A stretch of DNA of 64,000 nucleotides. It comes from Panaeolus papilionaceus (lineage: Eukaryota; Basidiomycota; Agaricomycetes; Agaricales). Shown here in pieces: positions 48,348 through 62,569 of this stretch. Location: the NCBI GenBank assembly GCA_015501605.1, contig JADNRZ010000002.1, positions 1,178,001 to 1,242,000 on the forward strand. Direction: 5' to 3'. The translations under genes and the position numbers were made by a program. The first letter of the stretch is position 1. The number at the start of each line of letters is the position of its first letter. The notes under the pieces are model-generated. The model ran no database searches. It worked only from the letters and a program-made list of their open reading frames with translations, and was not told the origin of the DNA.

Positions 48348-48895
48348 AGGACGACTGCGCATATTAATGTCATAAATTATTATCTTTGTCAGTTCATTTT
48401 TCCACAGTGCCTATCTGCTTACGAGATGTGCTTACCTTTCGAACCAGATCCCTATTGCATTCATAATAACCTTATAGATTGTACCATTCTCATTGCATCC
48501 ATTCTAGCCGGAATGAAACCGAAACCAATATTCATCTGTACTTCTATTACTCATGTCATTCTATTTATCCTACATAGTCCCCACGCCTACCATCCCTTTC
48601 ACTGGTCTCAGAGTAGCTCGTAAACTATATAATGATGTTGTTTGTGTGACCTTTTCGTTAGCTGTTAGTTTTACCTGTTTTTACATCCTATGCTTTTTGT
48701 CCCCCAATATATTTGCAACACCCACTCCTCTTTGCTAGAATCCAAATTTAAATGACGTGGACTTGGACGCGTTCCTCATTAGCGTCACGTGAACTAATTA
48801 GAGAGACGCGTGACACTGATACCACCAACCGATACGAGTTTGGGAGATTGTCCTGCACTTATCTTTCACCTTAACACTTAAATTCGACTACGACT
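48348..48895. other. Intergenic region upstream of PNC1
   Basis: Contains 3' region of the preceding gene and the PNC1 promoter. Short open frames only. Confidence 0.55.
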
Positions 48896-49606
48896 ATGAG
48901 TTCATCAGACCAAAACGACGCTACCCCCTCATCACTCCCCTTCGCCCCTGCGCTCATTGTCATTGACATGCAAAATGATTTCGTCACTGGTTCACTCGCT
49001 GTTCCGGATGCCCAGTCTGTCTTGGAACCTATCAACCAACTCATCGATCTCCCTTTCAAATTTCAAGTTGCTACACGCGATTTCCACCCAGACAACCACG
49101 TATCATTTGCTAAGACACACGGAAAACCCGAGTTCTCATCGACAACGATCTTCCACCCAGAGGATCAAGAAAAGGCAATGGGAATACAACAAACCCTTTG
49201 GCCCATCCATTGCGTGCAATATACAGGAGGAGCAGACTTTGTGTCTGGTTTGAGGACGGACAAGTTTGATGCTGTGATACACAAAGGCACAGATCCGAAA
49301 ATTGAGTCGTACTCCGCGTTTAAGGATGTTTGGGCGAAGAAAGAATCTGAACTTCCTCCTCTGCTGAGAGAAAACGAAGTCTCTGATCTGTTTCTTGTGG
49401 GACTGGCTGGTGATTATTGTGTCAAATATACGGCAATTGATGGGGCAGAGCTGGGTTATAATGTGTGGGTTGTGAAGGATGGGGTCAAATGCATCGACGA
49501 TGAAGAGGTTGCATATGCAGAATTAGAGAAGGTTGGCGTGAAGCGAACTACTTTGGATGAGTTGAAAAGTAGGATTGTCAAGTGGCATTTGGAAGGGCAG
49601 AATTAA
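48896..49606 (+). CDS. PNC1: Nicotinamidase (Pnc1-like)
   Basis: Hydrolyses nicotinamide to nicotinate and ammonia in the NAD+ salvage pathway; in yeast it also relieves nicotinamide inhibition of sirtuins. A single exon of 236 residues, one of the few intronless genes here. Isochorismatase-fold features are intact: catalytic Asp in ALIVIDMQNDFVTGSLAVPD, metal ligands in TRDFHPDNHVSFAKTH, and the nucleophile Cys in LVGLAGDYCVKYTAIDGAEL, with HKGTDPKIESYSAF between them. The N-terminal 15 residues are polar and dispensable-looking. Length agrees with fungal Pnc1 (about 216 residues plus this extension). Start ATG 48896 is the first in frame. Confidence 0.95.
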   Translation: MSSSDQNDATPSSLPFAPALIVIDMQNDFVTGSLAVPDAQSVLEPINQLIDLPFKFQVATRDFHPDNHVSFAKTHGKPEFSSTTIFHPEDQEKAMGIQQTLWPIHCVQYTGGADFVSGLRTDKFDAVIHKGTDPKIESYSAFKDVWAKKESELPPLLRENEVSDLFLVGLAGDYCVKYTAIDGAELGYNVWVVKDGVKCIDDEEVAYAELEKVGVKRTTLDELKSRIVKWHLEGQN

Positions 49607-49876
49607 TCTGCGTGCTTGTATCTTGAAGTATTAGATATATTTAAATCTATTTTCCTTCGTGATTAAGCGAAGGTATCTATTTGTCAATTGCGCTATAATT
49701 CTAATAGTAAATGATATCCCGGTTTTAATTATGAGATTATCGCAAAACCAGGATTCATTTATTGAGAACTGGCGCCCGTGGTAGTATTTCCTTATTTGTG
49801 TACTGAGGTGGCTGTGCTGAAGGATTTACTGATGTATTTGGAATTGACCTTTGAACCTTGTCTCCTTCCAACCACC

Positions 49877-50500
49877 ATGTCCCTTCCACCAACTACTTTG
49901 ACTACTCCCGAGTGCGTTCGCCCCATTCCCTTCACATTCTATCCATCTTCCTAACTCCTTCTCCTCCTTCCCTTTCGCCCCACCACAGCATTGAAATTGC
50001 CACAAGAGCAGCAACAGCTTTTACAACTCTTTACTACACTGCATATGACTCCGACACGCGTTTGGCGGATCTCCCAAAGTTTTATCGTCTCAACTCATCC
50101 TTGACATGGAATGGAAAACCTTTCTCTGGCTTGGACGGTGTTCAACAGTTAATTGCAAGAATGCCGCCTACAAAGCACGAGATTATGTCGTTTGACTGTC
50201 ATCCCATACCTGGTATGTTTCTTTCATCATTGTTGTCGTCCGCAAAACAACAGAACTGAATGAACTTTTGATTTAGGTTCTTCCCCACCATCCTTACTCA
50301 TCACCGTTTCTGGAAATGTTACACACGGAAAAGGACCAGCAGGCAACCCACCAGATACCCCATCCAGAAGCATTGAAGGTCACCCCCGTGTGTTTTCACA
50401 AACCTTCATTCTCGTGCCAGACCCAACTGCACCCCCAACGAAACCAGGAGAAGTCGGGAAATATTACGTTAGCGCAGACGCTCTGCGATTCGTTGGATAA
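49877..50500 (+). CDS. NTF2-related export protein (NXT1/p15-like)
   Basis: NTF2-like fold protein, probably the p15/NXT partner of the Mex67/TAP mRNA export receptor. Three exons, 49877-49911, 49989-50212, 50277-50500, give 160 residues. Visible family traits: ATAFTTLYYTAYDS, a helix-rich start, FYRLNSSLTWNGKPFSGLDG, QLIARMPPTKHEIMSFDCHP, then the beta strands LLITVSGNVTHG and VFSQTFILVPDP, and the closing strand YYVSADALRFVG, where NXT proteins end. A Pro/Ser insert (GPAGNPPDTPSRSIEG) sits between strands. It is convergent with PRP22. NTF2 itself is shorter and lacks the insert, so NXT is preferred over NTF2. Confidence 0.83.
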
Positions 50501-50840
50501 AAAGTCGTTCCTAGTATTTCTGTAGTTTGGTGCGTCCCTTGGCTATTGACCTGGTTCATTGTTCTGACTCCTCGTTCTAGTTAAATACGTGGCCCCCATT
50601 TGTAGTACCTCACGCGTTCTAATACTTCCTCTGCGTCGTTGTCTCCAATAAACATTTGTTATATACCCTTAATCATCCTTGTCGCCTTATTTATTAGAGC
50701 GAGTCCATTCACGATCTCCAGTGGTTCCACCGATACCAATTGTAGCATAGAGGTTTTATTATTTCATAGATATCCCATCATCACTCAATTAAAAAGCAGT
50801 TGTAAAAATACAAAGAAAAGTGCCGAAGAATTGAAACTGC
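50501..50840. other. Intergenic region between convergent genes
   Basis: 3' regions of the NXT1-like gene (plus) and PRP22 (minus). Nothing else seen. Confidence 0.6.
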
Positions 50841-54577
<3,737 letters not shown>

Positions 54578-54753
54578 GATGGCTATAGAACGTGGTGTAA
54601 TATGTGTTGACTCGAAGGCTCTGCTCTGCTCATTGCTGACTTGTAAATTGTGATTATGTAAGCATACGGCCCGCTTTCCAAGCCGTCCTCTGGCTTTTCT
54701 TCCGTTGATTCCTACAAACCTGTTTCGTTTCTCTTGCTTTTATCATTTTGCTT
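54578..54753. promoter_or_regulatory. Divergent promoter shared by two DEAH helicase genes
   Basis: Only 176 bp separate the PRP22 and DHX57-like start codons, so their regulatory elements must overlap or adjoin. No known motif stands out. Inference from layout. Confidence 0.5.
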
Positions 54754-57700
54754 ATGCCTCCTAGAAAAGGGATTGTAAAAAGTGGAAATGCTGGTAACTC
54801 GAGCAAAGCTACGTCGGCACCGAGTGCAGTTGCAAGTATAGATCCACCAGCCCTCTTCCCCCCAGGCTCGAAGTGGCCATTGAGTTTACTTAGCGAAAGG
54901 TTCAAGCATTTCTGAGGGGAAATAAATGGCGATCTAATTTTTTTGAATGCTAGATGTCAAAAGCTCGGGTGGGAAAAGCCAATTGTGGAAACTGTCTGTA
55001 TACTACACCATAATACTCGTCATTGGCCAACAGTTAAACAATTACCAGCGATCTAGAGGGAAGGATGGATTCTCCTTCGTTGTCATTGTCAGTAGGCATA
55101 ACAAGAAGACATCCGAGAAAGACGTTGTCCGCATGGAACCCCACCCTCCGTATTGTCGCCCAACAGCCATTGAGGCGCGACATTGGGGTGCAACGTACGC
55201 TCTCTATCGCGTAAGTCAGACTGCACTCAGACCAGGCCACAACATGTTTATACTGATCATTGGTGGTTCCGTAGTTCTCAAATGGTATCCAGTTGAATCG
55301 TGTTCTACCTCCAGGGCCTCGTGATTACTGGAACGAACTTGCAAGTGAACATAAAATTGCGCCAGAGCATCAGAAGTGGATGTACGATGCAGACCCTTTC
55401 CTTGCCCAGAAAATGGTCGAGGAGCGTCAGAAGAAGGCTTCCGAAAAACGTGCAGAGGCCTCCGCTCCTAAACCTACAGATAACACTGGTAGTCGCTCTG
55501 GTTCACATCCCACATCTAACTATGATGTAATTATGGCCACCACATTGAGAGAATACGTCGAGCATGCCATTAAGAAGGTCAGTTGCTACTGGCACTGCTG
55601 AATTTAATCTGTAACACTCTGCTTGCAGGGATTGTCTCTATACCCGGAGGCAAACGATTCGGCTCCTCTCGTGCTTTCTCCTGATGCGATTCCGGATATA
55701 TCAAAGAATCTCGGCCTACTAGGATTTACCAAAGCTCAAGTCCAAGATGCAACAACCTTCCTCTCGCAAGAATCTGCCTTGACTTCTAGTCTTTTAAATT
55801 CATTGGCGCCCTTGCAAGCATGCATCGAATATCTGATTTTACACGTCCCAGAATGCGACTTGCCGGAACGTTTTCTCCCCTCCCAGAATTCCTCCAACCC
55901 ATTTATTAGCTCTGCTCACTCGGGGAACGATGACATCAAAATCAGGTGGATTGAAGACAAAGCCGTAAAGGAAGCGGGTTGGCCTGCTAAGGCGGTTAAA
56001 GAGTGTCTCAAGGATCGTCAGCTCGTTGAGCACTGGGACCTCTTGATGGTGAAACTGGGTTATCTCCTTGTCGGCCAGGATTCTGCGAACATCGAGGAAG
56101 GTCCAGGCTATGAGATAGATGAAACAGAGTACGAGGCACTGGGTGGTCACTTGGCAGAACCAGGCCACCTTGTCCTTCCACTATTCAGTGCACCAATTCA
56201 AATCCATATACATTTCTCCGTAGAGGCTAACTACCCACGCTGTGGCTATCTACCCCTTTACCTGACATCAACTGCGGTTCCGGGATACGTTCGACTGCAT
56301 CTACTTTCCCAATGTTTATCACGCATGCACAGTGAGGTAGAACTGGAATCCGGAAGCTTTTGCATGTCTGTGCTTCAGATTTTAGAAAGTGAATGGGCAC
56401 ATGTGGAAGATAACGGGCCTCCTGACATTTCTTCCGTTTTGCGCCATATACTTCCACAGCCGACTCAGCATGTGATGTCAGATGCAGACAATGTGGACGG
56501 CGTTGTATCCTCACCACAATCAAGGTCAAGAAATGGAAGACCGAAGTCGAACCGCGATGATCGTTCGGACGCACAGGTCCTTCAAGACTTTTCTGCCGTT
56601 CAGAAAAACCCCAAGGTTAGATGAGATTTTGAAATGTTGAAAACGATTGTTGATTATAACTCGTGACATACAGTACAAAACTCTGTTGGAAGCAAGAAGC
56701 CGATTGCCTGCCTACAAATCTAAAGATGAATTTCTACAAATTTTGCATAAGTACCGAGCGGTCGTGGTGGTTGGTGAAACCGGTAAAGCACCACTCCATG
56801 TAGCCTTAATAGTATTCTTACCTTTTCCTCCTCACCAAGGCTGTGGAAAGACCACACAAAGCAAGTATACTTATCCGAGCTCTAAAACATTCTCTAATCG
56901 AGATATCCCGTCATCATTTACAGTACCTCAGCTGATACTCGACTCCTTAATAATGTCTAATCGAGGCGCTGCTGCGTCCATAGTAATAACACAGCCAAGG
57001 CGATTATCTGCCATATCGGTTGCTGCACGGGTTTCGCAGGAGAGACTTGATGACGGTTCCGTGGGCTACGCTATCCGTGGAGAAACCAAACTGTCCAAGA
57101 AAACGAAGCTTTTGTTCTGCACAACTGGGGTTGTACTTCGTCGACTCAGCGATGGCGATGGATTGCAGGACGTGACACATGTAATTGTTGATGAGGTAAG
57201 TAATGCTAGTGAGCTCTGCACCTCTTCACTCGAGCTTTGGCTAGGTCCACGAACGGTCCCTCGATGGCGATATCCTCCTTCTTGAGCTAAAGGAATTATT
57301 GAAAACGCATACAAGGCTCAAAGTAATTTTGATGTCGGCCACCATCAACCACGAGGTTTTCATCAAGTATTTTAATAATGCCCCACTTCTCTCGATTCCT
57401 GGGTTTGCACACCCGGTCACCGATAAGTATGGAGCTCTCGCTCAATCAGAGGTAATTCGCTCAACTGTCACATTAGATATCTGGAAGATGTCTTCACAAC
57501 AATTTCATATCGCCCTCCCGCTGCGCGTGGGGGCAAAAGAGACAAGTCGAGTAAGGTGCCAACAAGAGAAGACTATCAAGCCGAAGGTATGGACGACTCG
57601 ATTGCAAAGGCTGTTATAGATCTGTCTCTTTCTGGTCGAATCGATTTTCAGGTTGGTTGCAATCCGTGCAGCTGTCTTTGACGTCTAACAATATTTGTAG

Positions 57701-59747
57701 CTTGTTGCTGAGCTTGTAAAACACATTATGGATACCCAAACACCAGGAAACGGGATATTGATTTTCCTTCCTGGTGTCAACGAAATTCGGCAGTGTGTAG
57801 ATGCAGTGAAAAAGGCAAGCCAAGGTTACAGCGACGTACAGGTTCTCCCATTACACGCGAACCTATCGAATGAAGAGCAGCATAGAATATTTAAACCGAC
57901 GGACGGTTGGAAGGTTATCGCTGCTACCAATGTCGCCGAGGCATGTCATTTGTTCATCTCCGCCCGACGAGCTGTCTTAACGTACCTCAACAGACATCTA
58001 TCACTATTGACGATGTTACCTACGTGATTGACGTTGGCAAAGTAAAGGAGAATCAATACGACCCGGAGAAGAATCTTTCGGGACTTGTCGAGACGTGGGT
58101 CACCCAGGCAGCAGCAAAACAACGCCGAGGTCGCGCGGGGCGAACGAAACCGGGGGTGTGTTACAAGCTGTACACAAGGAAGCAAGAACAGCAGATGATC
58201 AAATATCCTGTACCAGAAATTCGCCGAGTACCACTAGAAAGTGTCTGCCTTTCCGTTAAAGCGGCGAAGCAGAACGAAGACGTTAAAGTAATGTTGCATC
58301 AATTGTTCATTGTTTTTGGTTGATGCTCACTGTTTTGGTCTCAAGTCATTCTTGGGTCGTGCTATCGATCCCCCACCGCTCCCTGCCATGGATCAAGCCC
58401 TCTTGATGCTGGAGGAAGTTGGAGCGCTTGACGAAACTGGAAGTTTAACTGCCCTCGGGCGACATATAGTATGTTTGATGAAGCCTCCGTTGCTGGCCAT
58501 CCTCTCAGTGTTTTACTTTCCAGTCACTCATGCCGACCGACATACGATTAGCCAAGGTTGGTGCCTACGTAATGATGATAACAGCACAAGCCTAGCATGA
58601 TTTACTTTCTGATAGATGTTACTGCTAGCAACTATACTTCAGTGTCTTGGTCCCATATTGACAGTAGTCGCATTGCTGTCGTCCAAACCGCTTTTTGTCA
58701 CTCCAATGGATAAGCGCGACGAAGCCAACGCGTACGTGCTAGTCGCCCCTGTCACACAATTAGACCTCTTCCGACAGTGCGTATACCCAGTGCCCGGGAG
58801 CGCTTTGCCACAGGAGACAGTGATCTTCTGACAGACGTAAATGCATTTGACGAATGCATGAAAATGCAATCTGAAGGAAAATCCCATTCGGCCGTTCGGT
58901 CGTTCTGTGAAGAGGTGGGTATACTCTCCTCGGTCCTGACAGTCGAGCCTAATTATCCCGCGGTTCCAGAACTTCATTTCACAAACTACGCTTCGCGAGG
59001 TCGGAATGCTTCGACATGACTTTTTGTCGCACCTCGAAGAACTTGGTTTTGTACCCCATAAAGCTTCTCCGGACATGCAAAGTTTGAACACCAATAGCAG
59101 AAACCTTAATATGATCAAAGCAGCTATGTTAGGGGGATTATGGCCTCGTGTGGCTCGCGTTCATCTCCCTGATAACAAGATTAAATACGACAAGGTGGCT
59201 GCGGGAACAGTGCAGAGGGAAAACGCAGCGAAGGACTTCAAGCTATTTGATCTAAAGGAAGGTAGGGTGTTCCTGCACCCAGGAAGTGTTTTGTTTAGCA
59301 CTTCGGATTGGAAGCCGCCCTTTGTGTGCTACTTCCAGAAGCATATGACGTCCAAGGTGTTTCTGAGAGACGCATCCAAGGTTTGCTGTTTCCCCTGCGC
59401 TCGCCCATAAATTCTGATGACAATCTTCACAGGTTCCCGCATACTCCGTCCTTCTGTTTGGCGGTCCAGTCCATGTAGATCATATCAGGAGTGCCCTTAC
59501 GATTGGCACCAAAAATTACTTCATCAAAATGTCTGCTATTCCCCGCATTGGCGTCTTGGTCAACCAACTACGGTGAGTTTAGACACCGGTTCGAGGAACA
59601 CAAAGAAATTGAGGTTATTTTAGTCGACTATTTGACGCACAATTACAAAGGTGTATAGAGGAAGGAACAACACTTGACACGCAAGCGGGTAATCCGGTCT
59701 TACAGGCAATAATGGCGCTATTAAGGCATGACGGGAAATCGGAATGA
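54754..59747 (+). CDS. DHX57/Ucp12-like DEAH-box RNA helicase
   Basis: Putative ATP-dependent RNA helicase of the DHX57/YLR419W/Ucp12 group. Nineteen exons: 54754-54899, 54954-54993, 55034-55210, 55275-55577, 55629-56615, 56674-56782, 56840-56860, 56924-57195, 57245-57426, 57477-57651, 57701-57940, 57994-58287, 58346-58468, 58524-58556, 58616-58731, 58791-58914, 58970-59380, 59433-59572, 59624-59747, total 1338 residues. A double-stranded-RNA-binding-like start (RHNKKTSEKDVVRMEPHPP), a UBA-like segment (NLGLLGFTKAQVQDATTFL) and an RWD-like part precede the core: GETGCGKTTQ split over three exons (about 585), TQPRRLSAISVAARV, VDEVHERSLDGD, VILMSATINH, TNVAETSITIDD, QRRGRAGRTKPGVCYKLYT. Two introns (56861-56923 and 57941-57993) use GC donors. 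The exon 2 donor is the least sure. Confidence 0.9.
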
Positions 59748-59840
59748 AACAAATAGGCAACTAGAAATTACTGTAGGGTATATATACCTAGGTGTTGTCC
59801 CTCAAAGAATGTTGGACCCGTATCACATTATTTCCGTCGA

Positions 59841-60284
59841 TTATCTGAAACACGTAGCTTCCTGTTGATTGGTGACCACTTCATCATTCCACCCTTCCAA
59901 TTCCTTCTCCTTCAAACGAATTTCCAATGCCCGCCGTAGCTCTAAAGGGTCAACAGACCTACGATCCGTGTGATAGGAGTTGGAACGGCGCTGGTGTCTG
60001 TGAATTGCATTTGGATGGTGGTTGTGGTGTTGATGTTGATGGAGGTGAGGACTCGTTGGCGTGATGTACTGTCGCATTCGGGGCTCTGGTGTCAGGGATG
60101 GGTAAAGCCAGAGGATGACGATGGCCCCAATGCTCTTTGAGAAAGAAACGCCATGCCGCTGTTAGCAAAAGCCTGAGCCTACAACTCGACGTCACTCTAC
60201 CTCGATAAAATGAAGGACGGTTGAGATGTGTGCCAAAACACGAATGAAGAGCGACGGTTTTTCAAACACAGCTGTGTCCGACAT
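59841..60284 (-). CDS. Small single-pass membrane protein, unknown function
   Basis: Two minus-strand exons, 60284-60201 and 60134-59841, joined in phase 0, give 125 residues. Residues about 13-45 are hydrophobic (FIRVLAHISTVLHFIE then SIGAIVILWLYPSL), split by the intron, and could form one or two helices. The rest is polar: a His/Asn-rich stretch (HLHQHQHHNHHPNAIHRHQR) and a helical, charged C-terminus (PLELRRALEIRLKEKELEGW). No recognised family. It is convergent with, and 93 bp from, the helicase gene. The His-rich run might bind metal, but that is speculation. Confidence 0.55.
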
Positions 60285-60702
60285 TATGCAAATGTCCGGC
60301 TCGCGGTTGGGGTTGGTCGAAAAGTAGCAAGAGGGTTCTGAGACCAAGAAGAATCTACAAATGCAGCCCACTAGCTACATATATGATCGGACGAGCGGAT
60401 CTTAGCTCAATTGGTCTACACAATAGAAGCCTAAGCTTGAAACCTGATCTGGAGCAGTGTTGTAGTCGGTTGCACCAGCCAAAATCATGTTCCTGTTTTC
60501 ACAAGGAATATCATCGGACAGGGGTGATCAATTCAGATTAATGCGATAGGATGTGGTGCGAAGACTTGTGAAAATGCTTTGGTAGATTTGCAAGAGGGTG
60601 CACGGCAGTTGCAGAGGACACCAAATATAGAATTCAAGGGATTATGTCATTACGCAAACTAAAAATAGGTTTCCTATAATAATATTAATGGGTACGCACT
60701 CT
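60285..60702. other. Intergenic region between WBP11 and the small membrane gene
   Basis: Promoter of the small membrane gene and 3' region of WBP11 (both minus). A tRNA-like A-box match near 60400 was examined and rejected. No gene seen. Confidence 0.55.
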
Positions 60703-62393
60703 TCATTGAGGGCCAAGGATATCGCCCATCTCCGCCATGAACTTATCGTAGTCTGACTGTTGAGGAGTTGATGGTTTAGGTTTTTCAACAGATTTGGACC
60801 CAAATTGGTTCTTGAGAGCGCCAAGTAAGTCTGGCCTGGCAGGTCCAACTTCTGCGTTGGAATCTGATGATGAAGAACCAACGTCTGGAGCAGCATTAAA
60901 TTTGGGAGCCTCAGGTGCAGCCTTCTTCCGCTTGACTGCTGTTGGAACGAACGCGGTAGCTTCCTTCTTCAAATCTCGCAGTTGAGGCGCTGCAACCACA
61001 GTGGCAGCAGCGGCGACTGGTTTGGCGGGTAATGATGGGTTATGCGGAAGGGATGGTGGTGGGTGCGCCGCCTTGTTGGGATTTTGAGGTAACGAAGGAT
61101 GCGGTGAAGCAAAATGGCTCGACTTGTGTGCTTGAAATGTTTGATGAGGTACTGATGATAGTGGATCTTGCATAGCAGATATACTTTGCTGTCGAGGGAG
61201 GAATTTGGGAGGGGGAGGAGGGAAAGAGTTCGGGGCAAATGGGGGGAACGGTCCATTAGGGTATGTGGCAAACCCAGGCGGTGGCATGTTGGGGATGCCT
61301 GGAGGGAATCCAAAAGGCGGTGGAGGTGGGACAGGGAATCCCGAAGGAAACCCGGGGGGTGGATGGGGCATGTTGATCATGCCAGGAAGGAACCCAGGTG
61401 GCGGAGGGGGGAAAATTCCGGAAAACCCCAAGCTAGTCGGTGGCACTGGTGGCGGTAGGGGTATATCATTACCTGTATTTATTTAGAGCTGGTGTCGCAG
61501 AAACCACAAGGTTGGACATACCTTCATCTACTTGACCTGGAGGAGGGCCGTCTGGCATTTGTATGTCATCGTCGCTGGTAACCTCTTCTGTACCGGGAGG
61601 AACTCCAGGTGGCATTGGGATATCGTCATCATCTGACGTCGGTTCTTCTGTTCCTGCGTGAGCATCGTCAGCATTGTTTTGGATGGTAAACATACCTTCA
61701 TGTGCATCCTCTTCTTCACTGTCAACTTCACCAGGTAGTAGTGCTGCCGTCCTATATTAGCAGGGTGACGGTCAACTGCAAAACGAATAGACTGACGTCG
61801 TTCGATATAAGGCATGCCCGGGGGTGCCACTCCAAAAGGGTTGAGGACTGGGTCGTAGTATATGCTACGTTCCGGGTGTTTGGGAAGGCCATTCTTCTTG
61901 AACGGGTTCCTCCTCTTCACTGTCGGGAGTTCTGGTTCTGGCTCCCCTTCTCTGCGGCGTCGATAAACCAGTCGACGAGCCTCTGGGTGTTCTGCAACAT
62001 ATTCCGCCTTTTTCTTATTGATCTTTTCGAGTTCTGCCTTTAGCTCTGCTAACTTTTGAGGGTCTGAGCGGTCGGCTTCCAATTCCTTGATAACTGTTTC
62101 AAGATCTAAAACGAAAATAAGAAGGTTAATTTATATAATCAATATAATGCTCACCTGAAGTATCTTTCTTTACGATAGCCAAGTCGCGAGCTTTAGTCCT
62201 CCCTGCCTTGTTCTACTACATAGTTTATGATGAGCATCGTGAACTGAAAATCAAGCGGTTGAAATGTGCCTTTTTTAGCTCTTTCTTCCGCTGAGCTTTG
62301 CCTAATGAACGTGTATGAGTATATAACGCGAATGAAAGATATTGAGTGACACTAACGGTATGCATCTGCTGGATTGAGATTCTTTTTAGCCAT
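60703..62393 (-). CDS. WBP11-like splicing factor
   Basis: Homologue of WW-domain-binding protein 11 (NpwBP/SIPP1), a proline-rich pre-mRNA splicing factor. Seven minus-strand exons: 62393-62357, 62301-62270, 62212-62155, 62105-61793, 61751-61696, 61653-61522, 61472-60703, total 465 residues. The Wbp11 domain is complete at the N-terminus: MAKKNLNPADAYRKAQRKKE, LKKNKAGRTKARDLAIVKKD, DLETVIKELEADRSDPQKLA, then RNPFKKNGLPKHPERSIYYD and NPFGVAPPGMPY. Acidic repeats follow (TEEPTSDDDDIPMPPGVPPG and TEEVTSDDDIQMPDGPPPG), then long poly-Pro stretches that would bind WW domains, and a C-terminal block SDYDKFMAEMGDILG. The intron after exon 2 must use a GC donor (GCACAT) to keep LKKNKAG; the exon 4 donor (GTCTAT) was chosen by frame only. 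Confidence 0.9.
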
Positions 62394-62569
62394 GGTGGGA
62401 TTGAACAAGAACTAGGTGAGTAAATTGGACACGTGCGTGAATTGAGTCATGACATCGTTGGCTCAGAGATATCCTCAGCCTGACAGTGACACTTGAGTCC
62501 CTTTACCAGTGGAGGTCATCCTTCCCACTGGCTGGGTCTTGTCAAATCTCTTTCTTTATCGACAGAGAA
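62394..62569. promoter_or_regulatory. Divergent promoter, WBP11 and RNF10-like genes
   Basis: 176 bp between opposite start codons. Inference from layout; no motif recognised. Confidence 0.45.

Noticed and set aside
54947..55324. 125-codon plus-strand frame read straight through 54947-55324
   Set aside because: It is intron sequence plus exon 3 of the DHX57-like gene; the helicase model explains the conserved part.
60390..60460. tRNA-like segment with an A-box match (TTAGCTCAATTGGT) and a weak B-box-like GCTTGAAACC
   Set aside because: Only about 20 bases separate the two boxes, too few for an anticodon arm, and no acceptor-stem pairing could be drawn.
61205..61486. Glycine-rich plus-strand frame opposite WBP11
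   Set aside because: Antisense of the poly-proline stretches of WBP11.
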